From assembly GCA_039591615.1 (NCBI GenBank), contig JBDHDH010000223.1, positions 1 to 5,085 of the forward strand: a stretch of DNA of 5,085 nt, read 5' to 3'. Positions 1-5,085 of this stretch are shown in pieces. This stretch comes from JBDHDH01 sp039591615. Its GTDB lineage: Bacteria; Gemmatimonadota; Gemmatimonadetes; Gemmatimonadales; GWC2-71-9. The notes under the pieces were generated by a model. The model had not been told where the DNA came from. It did not search any database and saw only the letters and a list, made by a program, of their open reading frames with translations. The translations under genes and the position numbers were made by a program. Numbering within the stretch: position 1 is the stretch's first letter; every line of letters starts with the position of its first letter.

Positions 1-642
1 CTCCGCGGTCTCAAGGACAATCTCGTCGCCGAGTCGTATGAAGTACTGACCGCGGCGGATGGAGAGGCCGGATATCGATTGATCCGCGAGCAGAAACCGG
101 ATCTCGTCATTCTCGATCTAATGCTACCCCGCATGAGCGGCTACGAGGTCTGCCGCCGGGTTCGCGAAGAGGGAAACACGACACCGATCCTCATGTTGAC
201 CGCCAGAGGCGAGGAGACAGATCGCGTGCTGGGGCTCGATCTCGGTGCTGACGACTACGTCACCAAGCCCTTTTCCATTCGCGAGCTGCTGGCGCGAGTC
301 CGTGTCATTGTTCGGCGCGCCAACCCGCCCAAGCCGTTTCCAGACGAGCTGACGTTCGACGACGTGGTGGTGGACTTTCGACGCTACGAGGCACGAAAGG
401 GTGACGAGCGCATCGAGATGACGCGTAAGGAATTCGGCGTGCTCCAGTTCTTGGCAGCGCGGGCTGGTGAAGTCGTGCGCCGGGACGAGCTGCTGGAGGA
501 GGTCTGGGATTATAAGAACTATCCCACGACGCGGACCGTAGACAACCACGTGGCGTCACTCAGGGCGAAGCTCGAGAAGGAAGCTTCCGAGCCAAGGCAT
601 CTCATCACAGTGCACGGGGTGGGTTACAAGTTCGCCCCGTGA
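1..642 (+). CDS. OmpR/PhoB-family response regulator, 5'-truncated by the window edge
   Basis: Two-component response regulator that, when phosphorylated by a sensor kinase, should bind DNA and control transcription in the cytoplasm. The frame is open from base 1 and leaves 213 codons; about 15-20 N-terminal residues, including the acidic pair of the receiver pocket, are missing. The receiver domain covers visible residues 1 to about 104. The phosphoacceptor Asp is in VILDLMLPR (codon 115-117), the switch Thr in ILMLTARG (199-201), and the conserved Lys in GADDYVTKPF (265-267). A short linker leads to a winged-helix Trans_Reg_C domain at about residues 117-212, with the recognition helix around TTRTVDNHVASLRAKLE and the wing ending in HGVGYKFAP. 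All key visible residues are intact, so it should be functional. No kinase gene follows it; a partner may lie upstream. Repeats just after its stop are candidate binding sites. The family assignment is firm; the stimulus and exact orthologue (PhoB or another) are not knowable here. Confidence 0.95.
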   Translation, partial: LRGLKDNLVAESYEVLTAADGEAGYRLIREQKPDLVILDLMLPRMSGYEVCRRVREEGNTTPILMLTARGEETDRVLGLDLGADDYVTKPFSIRELLARVRVIVRRANPPKPFPDELTFDDVVVDFRRYEARKGDERIEMTRKEFGVLQFLAARAGEVVRRDELLEEVWDYKNYPTTRTVDNHVASLRAKLEKEASEPRHLITVHGVGYKFAP

Positions 643-670
643 ATCGTCTTGACGGAGCGTCGTGACGATT
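642..670 (+). terminator. Hairpin at the response regulator stop codon (possible terminator without a U-tract)
   Basis: The arm AATCGTC (642-648) pairs with GACGATT (664-670). Inside it, GACG (651-654) pairs with CGTC (658-661) around a GAG triloop, with only a T/T mismatch and a T/G wobble between the two stems. The structure begins on the last base of the stop codon, a usual place for a 3'-end hairpin. No T-run follows (GCGTGACATG), so it is not a canonical intrinsic terminator. It could be a weak terminator, an mRNA-stabilising hairpin, or a palindromic operator overlapping the TGAC array. Confidence 0.35.
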
Positions 671-688
671 GCGTGACATGTTCCTGAC
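650..688. promoter_or_regulatory. TGAC direct-repeat array with 11-bp period, candidate response-regulator operator
   Basis: TGAC occurs at 650-653, 663-666, 674-677 and 685-688; the last three are spaced exactly 11 bp apart. On the minus strand the units read TGTCAGGAAC, then TGTCACGCAA, then CGTCACGACG. This resembles the head-to-tail 11-bp pho-box architecture bound by PhoB-type winged-helix regulators, which are known to bind direct repeats about one helical turn apart. An OmpR/PhoB-family gene ends only a few bases upstream and the next gene starts about 120 bp downstream. That the neighbouring regulator binds here is inference. A further TGAC at 739-742 lies off the strict period. Confidence 0.4.
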
Positions 689-794
689 ACCACCGGGCGG
701 AAACAGTGCCGGACACTTACATCGGGTTGGACCCTTGGTGACACTCGGCTTGGTGCCGCACGCCATGTTATCACGGTATCGGACACTGGTGGCC

Positions 795-802
795 GGGAGG
801 AG
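795..802 (+). promoter_or_regulatory. Ribosome binding site of the first TPR-propeller gene
   Basis: GGGAGGAG matches the anti-Shine-Dalgarno. GGAGG at 796-800 is followed by a 5-base spacer (AGACC) and ATG at 806. It fixes the start, which is also the one that supplies the signal peptide. Confidence 0.8.
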
Positions 803-805
803 ACC

Positions 806-2926
806 ATGAGAAAGACCATTGTTGCCGCTCTCGCGCTTGCGCTCTTCATAACTGGTGCGGATCTCGCCATCGCACAAACCGGTCACGACCTCTTCCAGCA
901 GGCCTTGGTGAAAGAACGCGCGGACGGTGATCTGCGCAGTGCGATCGAGATCTACGAGCGGATCGCGCGGGAGTTCACGGCCGACCGCACGCTGGCAGCG
1001 AAGGCGCTGGTCCAGATGGGCCGTTGTCACGAGAAGCTGGGCAGTGAGGATGCGCAGCGAGCCTACCGGCGGGTGGTGCAGGAGTACCCGGACCAGACAG
1101 ACATGGCGGCAGAAGCTCGGACACGGCTTACGGCGCTGCAGAGGCTCGCCACCCAACCCACGACACCTGGCGTGATCCTACGCGAGGTGCCGCAAGAAGG
1201 AAGCCCGTCACCTGACGGCCGTCATGTCGCGTTCACGGACTGGTCGACGGGCGACATCGCGATTCACGACTCGAGGTCCGGAGAGAACAGGCGGCTCACG
1301 ACGACAGGTAGCCAGGCGAAGCCAAACCTCCGGTTCGGAATGGACCCAGTCATATCATTTGACGGGCAGTGGGTTACCTACGAGTGGTACGACGCAATGA
1401 GCAGAGGGCTCTACGACCTACGCATCGTTCCAATGGACGGTTCGGCACCGCCGCGTGTGGTTTGGGATGATACGGCCGGGTTCTACGTGATGATGCCGTC
1501 GTGGTCACGGGATGGAAAGCACATTGCAGTCGCGAGATATCCCGAGGATGAGACGCACACGGACGTAATCTGGGTCTCGGTTGAAGATGGGACAGTGCGC
1601 GTGCTTGCTACCCTCCCATCATTGACTGGCTTGTACGGGCTTTCTCACTCACCGGACGACCGTTACGTCGCATACAATGCGGAGGTCCCGGCAGAGGGGG
1701 ATCCTCACGACATCCATATAGCATCCACCGATGGCAGCGGGAGTCGGCCGTTGGTACAGCATCCGGCTGACGATCGGCTCCTCGGCTGGGTGCCTGGCAC
1801 CGAGTGGGTCCTCTTCCAGAGCGACCGCGCGAATATGTGGGGTGCGTGGGCAGTTCGGGTCGTCGACGGCCGAGCGGAAGGGGCTCCACGGCTGGTGCAC
1901 CCGGGCATGGGGAAAGCGCAGGCGAGAGGATTCACGGAGGCTGGAGACTTCTACTACAACGTGGGGGTAAGGTGGTTTACCACCCACGTGGCACCGTTCG
2001 ATGTCGCGAGCGGTGAGATCGATACGGCGCAAGCGGACCCACTGCCCGACCTGTCGATGTTGCCGGAGTGGTCGCCTGACGGCACCAAGCTGGCATTCCT
2101 TGTGGAACGCCGTCAGGGCGACCGCTACCACCGTCCCATCCACGTGCTCGACATCGCAACCGCAAGCGTGCGTGAATTGGCGGGACACCTCACCACGAGT
2201 CGCACCCTCCGATGGTCTCCCGACGGACAGTCTGTGGTTGTGAGCGCGTACGATCACGGTATCGATGCACCCGACTATCACGGGGGCATCTATCGGGTCG
2301 ATGTCAAGACCGCTAGGGCCCAGATGCTTGTCATGCTCCCACGCGAGCCGGTGTGGTGGCATGTGGCGGCGGCGACCTCTACAGACGATGCGTCCTTGTT
2401 CTACCTGCTGGAGGGGCTGCCGAATCGGGGTGAGGACGCGGGGCATGATGGCCGGATACTCCTCCGGGATTTGAACTCCGGAGTCGAGAAGGGACTGTAC
2501 CGCCATCCCGGCCTGGTCCCGCATGCGTTCAGCGTGTCCCCCGATGGCCGCTGGCTGGCGTTTGTGGTCGTCGACACGTCGCAGGAAGTGAACGGACAAC
2601 TCATGCTGTTGGACGTGCAGACTCAGGATGTCCGCGAGCTGACTGGAGTCGACAAGCCGCCGATCGAATCTGTGTCATGGACGGCATCGATCGAATCTGT
2701 GTCATGGACGGCAGATGGGCAGTACCTCCTTTATACAGAATTCACCGAGAAAGGCACCACGTTCTGGCGGCTTGCCGTTGACGGTGGCGAACCCGAGAAG
2801 CTCTCGGATGCACCTGGCGGCTGGGGACTCATCTCGCCGGACGGCACCCGCATCGCATACGAGACCGGCGGCGTAAGCGATCGAAGCATGGTGATGGAGA
2901 ACCTCAAAGCAGTGCTGGAGCGTTGA
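806..2926 (+). CDS. Exported TPR plus PD40/TolB-like beta-propeller protein (paralogue 1)
   Basis: Predicted secreted protein of 706 residues with no recognisable enzyme domain; probably a periplasmic or surface protein-binding scaffold. Residues 1-23 form a Sec signal peptide (MRK, then an Ala/Leu core, with likely cleavage AIA|QTG); there is no lipobox cysteine. Residues 27 to about 115 are helical and TPR-like (AIEIYERIAREF, AAKALVQMGRCHEKLG, AYRRVVQEYPDQ), similar in style to the CpoB/YbgF TPR region. From about 120 on there are twelve PD40/TolB-type strand motifs (SPDGRHVAF and variants) at residues 135, 184, 234, 282, 329, 377, 423, 471, 525, 578, 635 and 677, mostly 46-54 apart, enough for two six-bladed propellers. 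The 578 to 635 step is 57 because of an in-frame 9-residue duplication (IESVSWTAS). The C-terminus ends MVMENLKAVLER. The start is set by the ribosome binding site at 796-800 and the signal peptide. A paralogue follows after 12 bases, presumably in the same operon. Fold and export are well supported; the function is unknown. Confidence 0.93.
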   Translation: MRKTIVAALALALFITGADLAIAQTGHDLFQQALVKERADGDLRSAIEIYERIAREFTADRTLAAKALVQMGRCHEKLGSEDAQRAYRRVVQEYPDQTDMAAEARTRLTALQRLATQPTTPGVILREVPQEGSPSPDGRHVAFTDWSTGDIAIHDSRSGENRRLTTTGSQAKPNLRFGMDPVISFDGQWVTYEWYDAMSRGLYDLRIVPMDGSAPPRVVWDDTAGFYVMMPSWSRDGKHIAVARYPEDETHTDVIWVSVEDGTVRVLATLPSLTGLYGLSHSPDDRYVAYNAEVPAEGDPHDIHIASTDGSGSRPLVQHPADDRLLGWVPGTEWVLFQSDRANMWGAWAVRVVDGRAEGAPRLVHPGMGKAQARGFTEAGDFYYNVGVRWFTTHVAPFDVASGEIDTAQADPLPDLSMLPEWSPDGTKLAFLVERRQGDRYHRPIHVLDIATASVRELAGHLTTSRTLRWSPDGQSVVVSAYDHGIDAPDYHGGIYRVDVKTARAQMLVMLPREPVWWHVAAATSTDDASLFYLLEGLPNRGEDAGHDGRILLRDLNSGVEKGLYRHPGLVPHAFSVSPDGRWLAFVVVDTSQEVNGQLMLLDVQTQDVRELTGVDKPPIESVSWTASIESVSWTADGQYLLYTEFTEKGTTFWRLAVDGGEPEKLSDAPGGWGLISPDGTRIAYETGGVSDRSMVMENLKAVLER
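2661..2713 (+). repeat. 27-bp in-frame tandem duplication in the propeller region
   Basis: Positions 2661-2686 and 2688-2713 are identical over 26 bases with a 27-bp period; the 27th base differs (T or G). The unit starts CGATCGAATCTG and encodes a repeated IESVSWTA. The paralogue has a single copy at the equivalent place (MVRSVEWAPRGRHVLY). The lack of divergence points to a very recent slippage event, or an assembly artefact. Confidence 0.9.
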
Positions 2927-2927
2927 C

Positions 2928-2933
2928 GGGAGG
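2928..2933 (+). promoter_or_regulatory. Ribosome binding site of the second TPR-propeller gene
   Basis: GGGAGG lies within the 12-base gap between the TGA ending at 2926 and the ATG at 2939, with a 5-base spacer (CGGTC). This is the same spacing as in front of the first paralogue. The short gap leaves little room for a promoter, so co-transcription is likely. Confidence 0.75.
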
Positions 2934-2938
2934 CGGTC

Positions 2939-3301
2939 ATGAGGACGATTTCAACAATCACGCTCTTCGTTTCGCTCGCACTGCTTGATGCAGTACCGGT
3001 GCTGGCCCAAACCGGTCACGACCTGTTCCAGCAGGCGCTGGTGAAGGAGCGCGCGGACGGTGACTTGCGCGGCGCGATCGAGATCTACGAGCGCATCGCG
3101 CGGGAGTTCACACCCGACCGCCCGCTCGCGGCGAAGGCGCTGGTGCAGTTGGGGCAGTGCTATGAAAAGCTTGGAAGCACGAAGCCGAGCGGGCGTACCG
3201 GCGGGTGGTGCGAGAGTATGCGGATCAGAATGATCTCGTGGCGCAAGCGCGTACGCGGCTGGCGGCGCTGGATCGGGCTGCCCGCGCCGCCGAGGCCGTG
3301 A
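2939..3301 (+). CDS. N-terminal fragment of paralogue 2: signal peptide and TPR module, then frameshift
   Basis: Start of a second TPR-propeller gene, broken by a frameshift. Residues 1-23 are a signal peptide (MRT, hydrophobic core, cleavage VLA|QTG, the same position as in paralogue 1). Residues 24 to about 80 (QTGHDLFQQALVKERADGDL onward to YEKLGS) match paralogue 1 at roughly 90% by my hand alignment. After GS at about 3178 the similarity stops, and the next 40 or so residues (STKPSGRTGGWCE and so on, rich in Arg and Trp) are out-of-frame translation that ends at TGA 3299-3301. The true continuation (EAERAYRRVVREYADQ) is in the -1 frame from 3181. Alone this fragment would be an exported half TPR module with a junk tail. 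Either the gene is a recent pseudogene or the base is a sequencing error; the intact downstream frame favours something recent or artefactual. Confidence 0.7.
   Translation: MRTISTITLFVSLALLDAVPVLAQTGHDLFQQALVKERADGDLRGAIEIYERIAREFTPDRPLAAKALVQLGQCYEKLGSTKPSGRTGGWCESMRIRMISWRKRVRGWRRWIGLPAPPRP
3176..3183 (+). other. Frameshift point (one base missing) in paralogue 2
   Basis: The sequence AGCACGAAG stands where restoring one base, for example a G to give AGC ACG GAA, would read GSTEAERAYRRVV. That aligns without gaps to GSEDAQRAYRRVV of paralogue 1. Upstream homology is in the frame of 2939 and downstream homology is in the frame of 3205, so the lesion is confined to these few bases. No slippery heptamer precedes it, so programmed frameshifting is not supported. 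Confidence 0.85.
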
Positions 3302-5076
3302 GGATCACGACGCGGCGCTTGTTGCGCGAAACGACTGGCGACTGGCTCTCGATCACGCCTGACGGCAAGCATGCGGTCTATATGGACTACGAATCAGCCA
3401 ATCTCGCACTGCGCGACATCGCGAACGGGGAGATCCGCTTCCTCACCGACGACGCCACGTGGGACGAGCCCTTTGCGTATCCCTGGGACGCAGCCGTGTC
3501 ACCCGACGGCAGGCGGGTGGCGTACGGCTGGTGGGTACAGGATCAGCCATCGCACACGCGTGTGGTGAGCGTGGAGGGCTTTGATGCCAAGGTGCTCTAC
3601 GCAGATGAGGCGTACGGCGTTTGGCCTCTCGATTGGTCGTCCGATGGAGGGACTCTGCTTGCAGGCCGTGCCTGCGAGCCCGCGGCCGATTGCGTCGAGC
3701 TCTTTCAACTCGTCCTCGTGTCGGTTCAGGACAGTGCCGCCAGGCTACTCAAGGATTTCGGTCGGCGACCGTTCGGCGGCACGCAGGTCTTCTCCCCGGG
3801 CGACCGTTACGTCGTGTACGATGTTCCCGTCGAAGCCGACAGTGGCATGCGGGACGTTTGGATGCTGGCCGTGGACGGGAGCAGCGACTTGCCCCTCGTC
3901 CAACACCCCGCGAACGACCGCCTGCTGGGCTGGGTCCCGGGAACCGACGACGTGGTGTTCCTGAGTGACCGTGACGGGACCTGGGATGCCTGGGCGGTGA
4001 CGGTTGCGAATGGCAGAGCTCAGGGCGCGCCCCGACTCCTGCAACGCAACATCGGGGAGGTACAGTCGATCGACTTTACCGCGGGCAGCAGGCTCTTCTA
4101 CCAGGCGTACACCAGGTGGTGGTCCACGAGCGTGGCGCCGTTCGACGCCGCGAGCGGAACGGTGGACGAGGGGTCGGCTGTAGCGATCCGGGGCTCAAAT
4201 ATGAATGTTGCGTGGTCCCCCGATGGTAGGTACCTCGCTCTCGTTGGCGAAGAGCACGGCCCGGGCGGCCCGGGCTTCGAATACAGGAGGCCCCTCCGCA
4301 TCCGAGACCTGGTGACCGCGGAGGAGCATGAGCTCGGGCGTCTCAAGCAAGTGCGCCGCCCGAACTGGTCCCCCGACGGCGCGTCCATTCTCATTAATGC
4401 CCGGGACGAAACTCGCGAAGACGAAGGGTATGATGGAGGTCTCTTCGTGGTCGACGTGCGGAGTGGTGACGTCTCCCACGTGCTGGATATGCCTGACGGA
4501 ACCGAATGGTGGTACGCGTTCGAGGCCGAGTGGTCCACAGACGGCAAAGCCATCATCTACTCCGCGTACAACGAGGATGCCAACGTCGGCCGCCTGGTGT
4601 GGCGGGAGCTTGCGTCGGGCACGGAGCGCGAGCTGTATCGCGATTCGTCTCTCACGACGAGAATCCTCGATCTCCACCCAGACGGCAGCCGCCTGCTGTT
4701 CGGGCTGAGAGATCAGCCACTTGGGAACCCGGCGGCCATCCAGCATGGGGGCCGCCTCATGGTGATGGACCTTGAGACCGGAGATCTGCGAGAGCTGCTT
4801 GCCATCCGGGATTCCGGCATGGTGAGGAGCGTGGAGTGGGCTCCGCGTGGCCGCCACGTTCTGTATGCAGTAGAAGCGCACAACAAGGAAACCGCGGTGT
4901 GGCGGGTCGCCGCCGACGGTGGAGCGCCCGAGAAACTCTGGACGTTTGCATTGGATCAGTTCGAAGGATTGTTCACCGTCAGCCCCGACGGCCGGCGGAT
5001 CGCACTGACCACGTACACGCAGGAGACCGAGATCTGGGTGATGGAGGGGCTGAAAGAGGTGTTGGAGGAGCGGTGA
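3205..5076 (+). CDS. C-terminal fragment of paralogue 2: end of TPR module and 12-motif PD40 propeller
   Basis: Remainder of the frameshifted paralogue. The frame is open back to TGA 3163-3165, and homology to paralogue 1 begins at 3181, so the true protein runs from ATG 2939 through the shift and would be 712 residues. The GTG at 3205 is only the conserved Val of RRVV and has no convincing ribosome binding site; starting there would lose the signal peptide and leave the propeller in the cytoplasm. In this fragment twelve PD40-like strand motifs begin at residues 51, 99, 145, 197, 244, 292, 338, 389, 444, 491, 546 and 593. The best conserved propeller block shared with paralogue 1 is LVQHPANDRLLGWVPGT and the following DAWAV and GAPRL. 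The C-terminus WVMEGLKEVLEER matches the tail of paralogue 1. No internal stop occurs in 623 codons. A 9-bp tandem repeat sits at 4258-4275. The function is unknown, probably similar to paralogue 1 if the gene is intact. Confidence 0.85.
   Translation: MVREYADQNDLVAQARTRLAALDRAARAAEAVRITTRRLLRETTGDWLSITPDGKHAVYMDYESANLALRDIANGEIRFLTDDATWDEPFAYPWDAAVSPDGRRVAYGWWVQDQPSHTRVVSVEGFDAKVLYADEAYGVWPLDWSSDGGTLLAGRACEPAADCVELFQLVLVSVQDSAARLLKDFGRRPFGGTQVFSPGDRYVVYDVPVEADSGMRDVWMLAVDGSSDLPLVQHPANDRLLGWVPGTDDVVFLSDRDGTWDAWAVTVANGRAQGAPRLLQRNIGEVQSIDFTAGSRLFYQAYTRWWSTSVAPFDAASGTVDEGSAVAIRGSNMNVAWSPDGRYLALVGEEHGPGGPGFEYRRPLRIRDLVTAEEHELGRLKQVRRPNWSPDGASILINARDETREDEGYDGGLFVVDVRSGDVSHVLDMPDGTEWWYAFEAEWSTDGKAIIYSAYNEDANVGRLVWRELASGTERELYRDSSLTTRILDLHPDGSRLLFGLRDQPLGNPAAIQHGGRLMVMDLETGDLRELLAIRDSGMVRSVEWAPRGRHVLYAVEAHNKETAVWRVAADGGAPEKLWTFALDQFEGLFTVSPDGRRIALTTYTQETEIWVMEGLKEVLEER
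4258..4275 (+). repeat. 9-bp perfect tandem repeat in a propeller loop
   Basis: GGCCCGGGC occurs twice in a row, in frame, encoding GPG-GPG. It lies in the loop after the strand SPDGRYLAL, where paralogue 1 has a shorter loop (VERRQGDRYHRP). It is a small slippage-prone GC palindrome with no visible further role. Confidence 0.85.
5064..5070 (+). promoter_or_regulatory. Candidate ribosome binding site for a third, overlapping gene
   Basis: GGAGGAG lies within the last codons of paralogue 2, with GGAGG at 5064-5068 four bases before the GTG at 5073. The same bases encode the Glu-Glu of the LEER tail, so the match could be coincidental. Confidence 0.35.
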
Positions 5077-5085
5077 GTAGACTGA
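5073..5085 (+). CDS. Possible start of a downstream coupled gene, cut by the window edge
   Basis: GTG at 5073 overlaps the stop of paralogue 2 (TGA 5074-5076) in the four-base arrangement GTGA, typical of translationally coupled operon genes. A Shine-Dalgarno-like GGAGGAG stands just upstream. Only four codons (MSRL if GTG starts translation) are visible, so no product can be named. Confidence 0.3.

Noticed and set aside
727..780. Sigma-70-type promoter (TTGGAC or TTGGTG as -35; TGTTAT or GGTATC as -10)
   Set aside because: No pair of boxes has both a good match and 16-18 bp spacing. A promoter for paralogue 1 probably lies in 643-805, but I cannot place it.
710..787. Direct repeats CGGACACT (710-717 and 780-787) and CTTGGTG (734-740 and 749-755)
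   Set aside because: They are short, irregularly spaced and not tied to any recognised operator; likely chance in a GC-rich gap.
605..1156. Minus-strand open frame across the intergenic gap and the signal peptide/TPR region
   Set aside because: It covers the end of the regulator, the gap and the start of paralogue 1, and its translation has no recognisable family features.
1649..2599. Long minus-strand open frame (316 codons) inside paralogue 1
   Set aside because: It lies wholly opposite a well supported gene, has low-complexity Arg/His/Pro-rich composition and no recognisable domain. Such antisense frames are common in high-GC DNA.
3160..3182. Programmed -1 frameshift (GAAAAG followed by possible structure)
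   Set aside because: The A-run is T GAA AAG, which does not fit X XXY YYZ, and slipping there would replace the conserved LGS with unrelated residues. Homology puts the shift about 10 bases later, at a non-slippery site.
4195..4881. Minus-strand open frame (228 codons) opposite paralogue 2
   Set aside because: It is antisense to clear PD40 repeats, with no domain and no good ribosome binding site seen; a shadow of codon bias.

Overview
This is a high-GC window with tightly packed genes all on the plus strand, and no RNA genes, mobile elements or CRISPR arrays that I can see. The organism is probably a member of the Acidobacteriota (Vicinamibacteria-like) or a similar soil lineage. I infer this from the base composition and from two secreted proteins that join a short TPR module (starting QTGHDLFQQALVKERADGDL) to a long PD40/TolB-like propeller. 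I associate that protein style with those bacteria from memory and have not searched for it.

Layout. (1) Positions 1-642 hold the 3' part of an OmpR/PhoB-type response regulator gene; its first 15-20 codons lie off the left edge. (2) Positions 643-805 are a 163-bp gap. It holds a hairpin at the regulator's stop codon, then copies of TGAC spaced 11 bp apart, which read on the minus strand like a PhoB-type direct-repeat operator, then a strong ribosome binding site. (3) Positions 806-2926 encode a 706-residue exported TPR plus 12-motif propeller protein carrying a recent 27-bp in-frame tandem duplication near its 3' end. (4) Twelve bases downstream, 2939-5076 hold a paralogue of the same architecture, split by a single-base frameshift at about 3176-3183. 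Undoing the shift gives 712 residues collinear with the first protein. (5) A GTG at 5073 overlaps the paralogue's stop codon by four bases behind a good Shine-Dalgarno, and probably begins a third, coupled gene that leaves the window.

How they fit together (inference). Genes 3 to 5 look like one operon, read away from the response regulator, with a candidate regulator-binding array between. The two paralogues should be exported and act in the periplasm or at the cell surface as scaffolding or binding proteins. Their TPR-plus-propeller make-up recalls CpoB (YbgF) and TolB of the Tol-Pal system, but nothing here ties them directly to Tol-Pal. I see no catalytic domain and no clear new enzymatic or defence system. 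The most notable points are the operator-like array, the frameshift and the fresh duplication.
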